Assembly (NCBI GenBank): GCA_026770575.1
Contig: MU657248.1
Coordinates: 172,829-185,886 of the forward strand
DNA length: 13,058 nt
Direction: 5' to 3'
From: Pelagophyceae sp. CCMP2097
Lineage: Eukaryota > Sar > Pelagophyceae
Of this stretch, positions 1-9,300 are shown in pieces. The translations under genes were made by a program, and so were the position numbers. The notes beneath the pieces were generated by a model. That model saw only the letters and a program-made list of their open reading frames with translations. It was not told the DNA's origin and did no database searches. Position 1 is the first letter of the stretch. Each line of letters opens with the position of its first letter.

Positions 1-475
1 CCTTCGGACTCCCGAAAGAAAAGCGACACCGTGCCGGCCTTGCATACCAACAAATGTCTTGGGAGAGCCCATTGACTCCTACAATCCCCTGACTTTTGTC
101 AGGCTTTGTATCTTCTATATACCAAAACCATCGTTCTAAATCGGCCCCATTCCTTGCAGCGGGGATTTCGCGCCGGCGGGCGGGCTACGGGCGTGTAAAC
201 GGGGTGGGTCGACGCCCGGTGGCGCCTACTTCGGCCCGGTCCAAAAAGTGCGCCATAGGCCGTCGTCGCGGCGCTCTAGGCGCCCCAGCTGGAGCGCTTT
301 GGGGCGCTCGCTTTTGTGTGGCGCGCGGCCCGGGGAGGCGGCGTGGCAGACGCGGGGGCCGGGGGCGGCCTATGCTCGGGGGCTGGGCCGTTTGGACCAG
401 CCGCACGTTTGAGTCAGTTGACGCGCGTGATGCGGGCCGTAGGGACGTATCTGCGGGATGGCCAAACACCCAGCG

Positions 476-503
476 TTTCCCCACCTCCGATGTGGTGGGG
501 AAA
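476..503. other. Hairpin, 10-bp perfect stem
   Basis: TTTCCCCACC (476-485) pairs with GGTGGGGAAA (494-503) around an 8-nt loop. Function unknown. Confidence 0.7.
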
Positions 504-650
504 AAGTGGACTCATTGCCTTCTTGGAGGTTCACTCGACCCGGTGCATATACCCCGCCTGGATAGAGTGCGACGCTCCCCCTCACGCAATTCCGTCTGGA
601 ACGAAAGGTCTTGTGTGAAGAAAAGAATCAACACAACATGCCTCGATATG

Positions 651-689
651 CACAAAGCCTTTTTGATGCAGTCGATTTTAGATCAGCTT
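651..689. repeat. Dispersed repeat segment; both halves recur inverted elsewhere
   Basis: CACAAAGCCTTTTTGATGC (651-669) recurs exactly in reverse complement at 3080-3098. The adjacent GTCGATTTTAGATCAGCTT (671-689) recurs exactly in reverse complement at 1249-1267. The two halves are separated at the other sites, so this is a mosaic of repeat pieces. Confidence 0.88.
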
Positions 690-802
690 TGGGTCTCTCT
701 CTTCCGTAAGATGACGCGCAAAATTTGAAATATTTTTCAGAGGGCGGGGGACGCACCATTCAAGACGCCGAGATGCGCAGGAGCGAGTATGTCAATAGGA
801 AA

Positions 803-942
803 CCCCCCCTCCTATTTGAATCAAACCCCTATTTGAATCGGAATCCGCCAATCAGGGAGTCTGAAAGCACAAAAGGCGTTCACAAAAAGAGATGATCCAG
901 ATAGGGATTTCCAGGGAGGGAACCTGATTCAAATAGGGGGGG
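803..942. repeat. Inverted repeat CCCCCCC..TATTTGAATCA, 140 bp
   Basis: CCCCCCCTCCTATTTGAATCA (803-823) pairs with TGATTCAAATAGGGGGGG (925-942), apart from a 2-bp insertion. A second direct copy, CCCCTATTTGAATC, lies at 826-839. The interior has no open frame of note. It could be a small non-autonomous element with terminal inverted repeats. Confidence 0.75.
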
Positions 943-1843
943 TGAGATAACCACTTGATCCATGAGGCAGTCGAGACTGCAATCACGGAGCGGTTGTTGA
1001 CATGAAAATAATGGGGGGGCTTTTTATATGGCCCGTCAAAATGTTGACATATTTTCTGGGGGCTGCGGACCTGTCCACAGGGCCAGGGGGTGCAGTTTAC
1101 AATGCCTCTTTTTCGTCAGCCACCTGGAATAACACAAAAGTTTGTATGATGATTTTGGTTAGGAAAGGTACCGCCATACTTTCCGATTTTCATCAAATGT
1201 TCAAACTTATAACGGAACTTTCTTCGATCAAAATCTTAACGGACCAAGAAGCTGATCTAAAATCGACCGAGGCGCAGTGCCCAGGTCGACGAGACGGCGA
1301 TTTCGAAAAAAATAAAAATACATTTATATGTCTGTCGGTCGAAAGCTGCGCCTCTGGACAGGCGAGGCCGATCGCCGCGCGCCCTTGCTCCTTTGGCTTA
1401 TACCGGGTGTCCGAGAAGGGACCTCAGCTAAGCATTAATTCTCAAACGGCATTTTCCCCACTAAAATAAATTTATTACATTATATCGCACCAGAGAAGGT
1501 TAATGTTGAATATTTAGGAGTTAAAGGAACCCCTGGGGAGGTATGGGGAATAAAAATAGGTCAAAAAATGCAAAAAAAAGTTCAGTACCCGGAGTTCCGA
1601 CGTGGCTACCCACCGTCGTACTAACCAGACTCGGACCGGCTTGATTTTACTGAGCTGACGGGAAGTGATGCTTTCCAGGTTATGTGGCCGAGGTTGTATT
1701 TAGAGCCTGGTGAACCGCATACTTTTCTGAAATCGCGAACCGGGACCGGGGAACGCGACTAACCCGTGGCTGTGAGGCGCGCATCCCGAGCCCCGCGGTC
1801 CTCCCGGGGGTTGTTTGAAGCGGTGGGTCCACGCGCCTCGGCC
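943..1843. other. Mixed-composition flank with one unconvincing 155-codon frame
   Basis: The plus-strand frame 1002-1469 is open for 155 codons in comparatively AT-rich DNA, so it is slightly less expected by chance than those in GC-rich DNA. Its product shows no domain, signal or motif I recognise, and it contains the dispersed repeat at 1249-1267. I leave it as noncoding or a decayed element. 1470-1600 is AT-rich with AATAAA-like and poly-A stretches. Confidence 0.4.
1249..1267. repeat. Inverted partner of 671-689
   Basis: AAGCTGATCTAAAATCGAC is the exact reverse complement of 671-689 (19 of 19 bases). Confidence 0.9.
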
Positions 1844-1877
1844 TTCGAAGCGCCCGCGGTCTTGCGGGCGCTTCGAA
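1844..1877. other. Hairpin, 14-bp perfect stem, 6-nt loop
   Basis: TTCGAAGCGCCCGC (1844-1857) pairs perfectly with GCGGGCGCTTCGAA (1864-1877) around GGTCTT. Partial pairing continues outward (GCCTTCG / CGAAGGC). There is no gene on either side that would make it a terminator. A foldback remnant or a structured RNA are both possible. Confidence 0.8.
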
Positions 1878-2024
1878 CGAAGGCGCGAGGCCACCACGGT
1901 CGTTTCGAGATAGAGAGAATCGGACACTCAAATAAATGACGCGAAGGGAATATGATTTAAAAAACTTGTTGAGGCCCTAATCGAGCTCACACGTCGTTTT
2001 GGCGCGGACGCAAACCCTCGATGG

Positions 2025-2094
2025 GATTTCACCTGCCTGTTATGAGTTGCTGGGCGCCCATCGACGAACATATCATAACAGTCAGGTGCAAATC
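2025..2094. other. Imperfect hairpin, ~21-bp stem
   Basis: GATTTCACCTGCCTGTTATGA (2025-2045) pairs with the reverse complement of 2073-2094, with one mismatch and one bulged base. The loop is 27 nt. Confidence 0.8.
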
Positions 2095-2236
2095 TGCCGG
2101 CTTCCGACCGACGCTGTGCACTCGCTCAGATTTTCGTAGCTTTACAACTGCCGTTCACCGTGAATGGTGGAAAGATACCCGGATGCGGGGGTATATAGAC
2201 ACTGGTGTTCACAGCCCCAACGCAGACCCTCCCGTG

Positions 2237-2253
2237 GTACGATCTTGTCGTAC
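2237..2253. other. Small hairpin GTACGA/TCGTAC
   Basis: GTACGA (2237-2242) pairs with TCGTAC (2248-2253) around TCTTG. Confidence 0.6.
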
Positions 2254-2437
2254 TATGTGCGTCGACGACCCCTTCAGTCGAGCACCACCGCAAGTCCCGC
2301 GACGTGCATTTTCCTTCCTTGTAGCCTTTCCACAGGCGAGCCCTCATTATCGCAGAAAAAAAGAAGCCCTCCATGTAAACATATAAGTGCCCGCGCCGAA
2401 ACGACAGTGAAGGGCGGGCCGTTAGCAAGACTGGGCC

Positions 2438-2453
2438 CGTGTGGTACCACACG
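2438..2453. other. 16-bp perfect palindrome adjoining the foldback element
   Basis: CGTGTGGTACCACACG is its own reverse complement and abuts the left end of the foldback element at 2453. Confidence 0.8.
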
Positions 2454-2801
2454 CGAAGGGGCACTAGGGATGTCACTCGCCGGCGCATCGGGCGCGCCGC
2501 GACAGTCGGCGACAGTCGACAACTGCCGGTGAGCGTCGCCTGCGCATGCGACGCTCTGCGACGCTCTGCGGCGCCTGCGACAAGGCGCATTCGCAATAAC
2601 TTTCTTTAAAACATGCGGCGCTCTGCGACGCCAGCGGCACTCTGCGGCATTCTGCGACGCCTGCGGCGCTCTTCGACGCTCTTCGGCGCCTGCGACACTC
2701 TGCGACGCACGGCGACGCTCGACGACAGTCAGCGACTGTCGCCGACTGTCGCGGCGCGCCGTGACGCGCCAGCGAGTGACATCCTAGGGTCCTTGCTTCG
2801 C
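2453..2801. repeat. Foldback element: long imperfect inverted repeat with internal CTGCGACGC array
   Basis: The arms contain a perfect 28-bp inverted match (2491-2518 against 2733-2760), a perfect 12-bp outer match GATGTCACTCGC (2469-2480 against 2772-2783), and GCGAAG at the outer ends (2453-2458 against 2796-2801). Between the arms, 2540-2720 is a degenerate array of CTGCGACGC, CTGCGGCG and CTTCGACGC. There is no coding capacity. It looks like a MITE-like or foldback element; I could not find a clear target-site duplication. Confidence 0.72.
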
Positions 2802-3236
2802 CAAGGTTGCTGCGCCCCCATCGACTTGAGAAAAAACGTCGAGGGGACAGCGCCGGGGCCCTAGCTAGGGTCGCGGTCAGTACGGCGTTGGCAAGTGTAA
2901 TAGATCCCCGGGGTCGGAGAATGCGGAGAATGGTCGACCGGAACGCGAGGGGGGCGAAGTTGGGACCTCAAACTGATAATTTTGAAGTACTTCGGAGATC
3001 CGGCGGATATCGCCAAATGGCATTGTACCGAGGCGAGGCCCCTTAGCGCGCTCCGCCGAGGCCCGCCGGAGACCGAGCCGCATCAAAAAGGCTTTGTGTA
3101 ATCGACAGGAGGCGCGGGCGGTAAATGTGTGAGTGTGCGGCGGGTCGCGCGTATTCACAAAGGGGTGTGTGCGGGTTTCGCGTGTGCACAAATGGGCGGC
3201 TCGCGGGTGGTCTTGTGTGCAATGTGCGCAGAGGGC
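2802..3236. other. 3' flank of the LVIVD gene
   Basis: No supported gene. 3125-3235 is rich in GTGTG on the plus strand (CACAC on the transcript strand), directly downstream of the stop codon. It may be 3' untranslated region. No consensus polyadenylation hexamer stands out. Confidence 0.45.
3080..3098. repeat. Inverted partner of 651-669
   Basis: GCATCAAAAAGGCTTTGTG is the exact reverse complement of 651-669 (19 of 19 bases). It lies about 140 bp downstream of the LVIVD gene stop, probably in or just past its 3' untranslated region. Confidence 0.9.
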
Positions 3237-3301
3237 TCACTTCTTGCCCGTGTACTTGAGCAGGAACAGGCCGCGGTCCACAGACGACACGGCAACGACG
3301 C
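3237..3301 (-). CDS. Exon 19: terminal LVIVD strand and stop
   Basis: The acceptor is CCTAG/G. The peptide begins VVAVSSVDRGLFLLKYTGKK and ends at TGA (3239-3237). It corresponds to the family's V(V).VS.(I/V)..GLF(V/L)L(K). The stop overlaps a GTGAGC hexamer identical to the donor of exon 12, so a further C-terminal exon to the left cannot be excluded, although I find none. Confidence 0.88.
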
Positions 3302-6300
3302 CTAGGACGGCCGTTGAAAATTCCGTTGAAATGTTTCCGTTGAAAAGGCAAATAAATCACCGGACGCAAAGAACGGGTACAGCGACCACGACCCGAGCCA
3401 GATGAACTCGCCCTCGGACGGCAGCTATGGTGGGAAAGCGGGTGTTGGGAATCGTTGAGTCAATGCCGTTGTGAAAGCTCCGTCGGAAAACCAAACGCAC
3501 GACGTCGGCCACGCCGTTGCCAATCTCGCCGTCGGTGTAGCCTGTTTTTCGAGCGGGTTTCCGGGTGAAAACGCTTCATAAACGCAACAGGCTTTACCCG
3601 TGATGTAGTCCGGCGCGACGTCGAAGAATCCGACTTCCTTGGTGCCTTTGGCGAAGTCGGTGGTGCGCACGCGCATACCGGCCGTGTAGTCCGCGTGGTA
3701 CGAGAGCTTGCCGTCGATGTACCTTTTTGAAAATAATTGATTTTTCAAAAAAAATCGAATATGTTCAATTTTCAAAATGTTCAATTTTCAAAATTCCACG
3801 CACAAATTGTGGTCGACTCCGATGTAGTCCGAGGCATGGATGCCCTCGTACTTGAGCGTGAGGAGGGACGAGACGTCGAAGTAGTACGTGGAGACGGTGG
3901 CGACGACCTATGCCGCGCGATGAAGAGCCGGGGCGAAGAAGTCCGTGGCGAAAATGGCGAAAGCGTCGTCCGGCCGGCCTTTGCGCCGATTTGGCGCCGC
4001 CGCTCCGGGGCCGCCGCTCCGGGCCTCCGAGGCCCGCCTTTGCGGCCGACTCGAGGGCGGTCGACTCGAGGGACGGCCGCCTTGACGAACCCACCGTCTC
4101 GAGGTGCGGCCTCGGATGGGCGGCTTCCTCGAGGGACTCGAGGGCTCCTCGAGGGCGCCGTATTCGGACCGTGCGCCGTCGAACCGCCGTCTCGAGGCCG
4201 CGGGCGACTGTCGTGCATCGTCGAAGAAAGACTGTCGAGATGGAAAGTCGAGGGCCTTAGAGTCGCACCGGAGAAGGAACCCGAGGCACCGCGGAGAAGG
4301 GCCCGCCGCAGTAGCCGGCCCTCCGCCGAGAAAGAGCCAAATGCATGCGTGTTTCGAGGGACTGAAAGTCTCTGAAAACTGCCTCTAAAGTCAAACGGCC
4401 CGTCACGAGGGTCGTCTCGAGGGCCCCGTAGACGCCGCAAGCCCCACCACCGCCAAAGGGAGAGCCCTCGAGACGGCGAAATGCCCTTCCGCCCGACCCC
4501 GTTGACGGAGCGAAGCACCGCCTCTCAGTATTGCCCTCGGCGGCACGATTCACAGAACTCTCTGCGGACCCAAAGGACAAGCGCCACGGGAGAACCCTTT
4601 CTGAAAAGACGCCGGAAACGCACCCCCGTCTCCTCGTCGACCTCGTCGCCCATCACAAAGCGCGAGTGGTCCTCCGAGAGCCAGCCCTGCGAAAAGCGCG
4701 GGTTTGAAAACGGCGCGTGCGACCACCGACTCAAAGATTGCCGTCTTAAGGCAGACAGGCGGACGCGCCTGGTGCACAAACGCCGGGTGCCACGACTTGT
4801 ACGGGCCGCCGGGCGTCTGCGCGGGAGCGTGGTTTCAACTGGACGGTAAACGTTTCAACGGAACGGGGCTCGCGAAAAACTGCAAGCGCTCACCTCCATC
4901 TCAATGGGAAACATCGGGTCGCACGCCGCGATCGGATTGCCGAGGTACGGGTACGGGTTTTGCGCATAATACTTTTGGCCGGAGTCGCACCTTGCGGCGC
5001 GGCGTCAGCGCGACTGAAAATTGAAAAATTGGAAACGCACCCCCAAACCGTCGAAATCAGCTCGAGCTCGTTCTTGTCGGTGATGTCCACCACGGAAATC
5101 TCGTTGGTATTTGAGAGGAAGCAGAGCTGGCGGCCGGTGAAGCGCTTGTCGGGGCCTAGGCGCGTTTTGCACGTTTGCTCTCGTTTTGCACGCTTGGGGC
5201 GCGCAACAAGAGACGGTTATAGGGCCCGGTGCTCCGGCGAGGCGGTCTTGCCCTTTCGAGGGCTCCTTCAACGTCCCGAAGCGGGTGTTTCAACGTCCCG
5301 AGGTCCGTCGCCGTATAGGCGGCGTCGTCTCCCGTCCCTCGCTCCGCCGCCGTCTCGAGGGGGCTGTCGATAGGGTGTTGTCGACCGTGCATTTGCAAAA
5401 GGTCCTTTTGAGCGGCCCAGACATTCAAAGGGCCCGTCTTCGGACATTCAAAGGGTCAGAGGGGCGTCAGAGGGGCGTCAGAGGGGCCGTCTAAAGAACG
5501 CGCCTCTGCACGGTCACTAACAAGGCCTCGACGGGCGGCCTCTTTCAAGGGCCCGTTTCAGAGCCCGAAAGGACGGCCCCTGCGTCGGCCTCTTTCGCGG
5601 CAACTTGCACGGCCGAATGCGCGGTCACTTGCAAGGGCTGTTCGAAGGGCCCTTGAAGTGCCTTCCGGACGGGCCCCTGCAAGGCCTCTTTCGCGGCCAC
5701 TTTCAAGGCCGAATGCGCGGTCACTTGCGAGGCCTTTTTCAAGGCCCCTCTCAAGCCCCCACTCAGGGATCCTCGCAAGAGACCGGGGATCCGCGGCGAC
5801 TCCGAGGGCCCGTCCGAGCGACCGTCCGAGGGACCGCCCAAGGGGCCGTCCAGGGAAGTCGCAGAGGGAGTCGAGGGGCCGGCAGGCAAGTGGCCATCCA
5901 AGGGACCGTCGAGGGGCCGCCAATCAAAGCGACTATCGCAGAGGGCTCGTCGAGTGACCGTCAAAGTAACTGCTCGAAGGAACTCTCCAAGGAACTTCCC
6001 AAGCGACCATCCGAGGGACCGTCCGAGCCTCTCGAGGGGCTGTCTCAAGGCGCCGTTTCGAATGGCCGTCGAAAGGGCCGTCTCGAGGGGCCGTTTCGAG
6101 AGGCTGTCTCAAGAGGCCGTCTCAAGGCACCGTCTCGAGGGGCCATTTCGAATGGCCGTTTCCAGGGGCCGTCTCGAGGGGCCGGAGAGAGCCTCCTCGA
6201 GGCGCCATTTCGAGGCACCGTCTCGAGGGGCCGTCTCAAGGCGCCGTCTTGATCTCAAGACGCCGTCTCGAGACGCCATCTCAAAGGGCCTTTTCGAATG

Positions 6301-9300
6301 GCCGTCTCCGGGGGCCGTCTCGAGGGGCCGTCTCAAGGCGCCGTTTCGAGTGGACGTTTCGAGGCACCGTCTCGATGGGTCGTCTTAAGGCGCCGTTTCG
6401 AGTAGCCATCTCGAGGCACCGTCTCGAGGAGCCGTTTGGAGGCACCGTTTCTACGGCGCCGTTTCGAATGGCCGTTCTCAAGGGGCCGTCGAGACGGAGC
6501 TGTTCGAGAAGAGAGCAGCGACGGGTTCGGGTTCGCCCGTTGAGTTTTCGCGTTTCGACCGACAAAGCGGGTCTAGCCCGACGTCTCAAAGGCGGATTCT
6601 CGACAAAACCGCGTCGGTCCAAAATGGGTCCAAAATGGGTCCAAAATGGGCCCAGAATGGGTCCAAAATGGTTTTTTCGCAACCCGACTCCACCGTCCCT
6701 GCTCCGACCCGCCAAAAGGGGCCAGAGGTGACCGCCAGCGCGGGCGATCGAACGAGGGGGTGCTCAAAAGACGGGATGCTCCGAAAATCTCCGAAAACCC
6801 AAAATCCGACGAGACACAAAGGACGCCGCAGCACGCCGTGGTACAGCACGCACTGCGCGTCGTGCGTGTACCTTTTCGAAAAGCGTGGGACTTTGAAAGG
6901 TTCCTCTGGGCACTACTCTACGTAAAAGACTCTACGTAAAAGACTCCGAGACGGGTTTGACGCACCGCGTCCCGAAACATCCCAGATATTCGGGAACCAT
7001 CGGATCTTCAAGGCCGAAGATGGCCATGCCGCCGCCGCACAAGCGCACGCCCGCTTTGTCGGACGCGCCGACCTACGGGGCAAGCGTGGCACGCAGAAAC
7101 GGTTTTTCCGTGCAGAAACGGTTTTTCCGTGCAGAAACGGTTTTTCCGTGCAAGAAAAAGGCTAACCGCTCCCGCTCCAAAACACGCACGGCGATGATCA
7201 CGGGCTCGGCGCCCGCTTCAATGTCGGCCTCGGAGAACGCGACGAGGTTGTGGGCCTGCGGGGGCGCGGGTTTTTGAAAACTGACACGTTGCACGCGCCG
7301 ATACGTTGAAAACGCGCGCTTCCGGGTCACGCGCCTCGTCGAGCACGTCGTTGTAGATGACAGAGACGATAGTCGACGCGTCGCAGACGGGGAGTCCGGC
7401 CTGAGCTGGGAGCGGCGGAATGGTATAGGGGACGTAGGGGAGGTACGACCTATTTACGAGAGGTTTTCTACAGGCTTTACTATGGGGTTTCACCAGAGCA
7501 TCTACTCTCGCCACCATCTCGACGGCATCCTCGGCGCTGCGCCGCAGAAGGGCCGCTGGGGGGGGGGGGCGCACGCGGGGGAAGACTGCGGATGCAAGGG
7601 GGGGGCTTGGTGGGTCTCTATAAGTGTCTATCGAGTTTGGGTCGTTTCGAGGGGCCTTTTGAGGGGCTTTTCGAGGGGCCTTTCGAGGGGCCCTTTGGAG
7701 GCCCGCCGATGAAGGGGGCCGTTGAAGGGCCCGCCTATGGGACCTTTGACGGCCATTCGCTGGGGCCGTCTTCGGGGCCGTCTCCGGAACCGCCTACGGG
7801 GCCGTCTATATGGACCCTCTCCTGGCCCGCCTACGGGACCGTCTATATGGACCCTCTCCTGGCCCGTCTCCGGGGCCGTCGACGGGACCGCCGGCGGACC
7901 ATCTCCTGGCCCGTCTCCGGGACCGTCTCCGGGGCCGTCTCCGGGACCGTATCTGGAACCGTCAACGGGCCGCCTCCGGGACTGTCTCCGGGACTGTCTC
8001 CGGGACCGTCTCCAGGACCTTCGACGGACCGTCTCCGGGACAGTATCGAATCCGTCTCCGGGACTGCCTCCGGGCCTGTCTCCAAGACCGTCTCCTGGAC
8101 CGCCGACGACAAACTCCTGGCTCGTTTTCGGGGCCGTTTTTTCGGGGCAGTCGACAACATTCGAGGGACCTCAGAGGACCACCTTCGGGACCGTACCCGA
8201 CCGTCACCTTTTCCGAGACGGACTCCGAACTGTATACGGCTGCAGAAGGACCGCCTCCGGGAGAGTCGACAATATCGTCTCTGGGGCCGTCTCTGAGACC
8301 GTCTCTGAGACCGTCTCCGGGACCGAAGACGATCCGTCTCCGAACCGTATGCGGCTGCAGAAGGACCGCCTCCGGAACAGTCGACATACCGTCTCTGGGA
8401 CCGTCTTTGGAACCGTCGAGGGTCCTTCGCCGGGACCGTCGACGGTCCATCTCTGGGCAGTCTCCCGGCCGCATCAGGACCGTCTCCGGGACCGTTTCTG
8501 GGACCGTCTCCGGGGAGGTCTTTCGGGCCGCCTCCTGGCCGCAAAAGACTGTCTTCGGAGCGTCTCCGGACCACAGAGGGGCCATCCACAGAGGGGCCAT
8601 CCAATCAACCGCCTCCGGGAAACAGCCTCCGAGCCATCCGCCGCCCCGCCCCCGGGCCCAAAGGGTCAGAGACCGGGGCCGCCCGCGAAACGGGCCTGTC
8701 GAAAGACCCGGGTCGAACGAGGGCTCTTTCGAGGACCGTCGATAAGGCCGTCTTCACGACCGTCTTTTAACATTCGCGAGGGCCGTCGTGAGACCGTCTC
8801 GAGGGCCGTCGATGCCGTCTCGAGGACCGAGGCGGTCTTGGGACCGTCAAGAGGCGATCTTGGACAACATGTACAGGGCCGTCTATGGCGTCGTCTCGAG
8901 GCCATCAAGAGCCCATCTTCGAGCTGTCTCGAGGACCGTCGCGAGGACGGTCTCGAGGCCATCGAGAGGTCGTCCAGAAGCCGTCGGGGCGTCGTCTCGA
9001 GGACCGTCGCAAGGACCGTCTCGAAGGCCGTCTTCAGGGCCGTTCATTGGCGGGTCCGTCGCCGGGCTCGTCGTCAGAGGCCCTCCAAGGCCGACTTTCT
9101 CCCGGATCTTTGCAGCTTCAACGGACTGCATTTGACCCTTTGGAGGGATTTGACCCTTAGGAGGGACTGGATTTGACCATCAAAACGGGACAAAAGCGGA
9201 ATTCTCCGGCCAGGGGACCCGCGGACCTGCCCTTTGGAACCGCGAGAGGGGCGAATTGGACTTCTCAATCCGTCGAAAGGGATCACCGTCTCTGAGGCCT

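Larger units (their letters stand above)
1..800. other. Non-genic flank, no supported gene
   Basis: This stretch is GC-rich at 160-450 and more mixed at either end. The open frame at 96-728 on the plus strand overlaps several frames on the other strand and has an arginine/glycine-rich composition typical of translated GC-rich noncoding DNA. I see no family motif and no exon with the G(T/C)GCGT and TAG/G signals used by the gene to the right. Confidence 0.5.
5156..6836 (-). repeat. Intron 10 (1681 bp), 13-bp CCGTCTCGAGGGG array
   Basis: From about 6040 to 6490 the plus strand shows roughly thirty units of exactly or nearly 13 bp with consensus CCGTCTCGAGGGG. Recurrent variants are CCATTTCGAATGG and CCGTCTCAAGGCG. 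A looser version extends left to about 5250. The right part holds a separate 11-bp tandem repeat. The donor is GCGTGC and the acceptor CCTAG. Confidence 0.87.

Noticed and set aside
96..728. 210-codon plus-strand frame in the left flank
   Set aside because: Arg/Gly-rich with no motif, and it overlaps a dispersed repeat shared in inverted orientation with 3080-3098.
1002..1469. 155-codon plus-strand frame as a gene
   Set aside because: It is the least repeat-like of the flank frames, but has no motif or support and contains a dispersed 19-bp repeat. I recorded it only as part of the flank.
2126..2596. 156-codon minus-strand frame
   Set aside because: It overlaps the foldback element and a hairpin, and has no recognisable domain or exon signals.
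1..3236. tRNA, rRNA or other standard RNA genes
   Set aside because: I looked at the hairpins here and elsewhere and none has cloverleaf features or conserved RNA motifs.
3781..4518. 245-codon minus-strand frame
   Set aside because: It runs through intron 14 and enters exon 15 in the wrong frame. Its arginine/serine/proline composition reflects the GC-rich repeat.
5605..6252. 215-codon plus-strand frame and its overlapping neighbours (5545-6388)
   Set aside because: It is the 13-bp array of intron 10 read in three frames; the peptide period of 13 residues equals three repeat units.
6837..6840. GT donor (GTGCTG) after the YTHDAQC exon
   Set aside because: It would end the exon in phase 0 and break the join to GPDKRF in exon 11. 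The overlapping GC donor keeps the frame.
7093..7149. CRISPR-like array
   Set aside because: The 19-bp units are directly adjacent without spacers, and they lie inside a short intron of a eukaryotic gene.
7218..7574. 118-codon minus-strand frame as a single exon
   Set aside because: It fuses exon 7 to the following intron sequence. Phase and motif continuity show splicing at 7334 (GC donor) and 7256.
7722..9176. 484-codon plus-strand open frame
   Set aside because: It lies in intron 6 and translates as monotonous repeats of the 12-bp unit. Several other frames on both strands are open over the same DNA.
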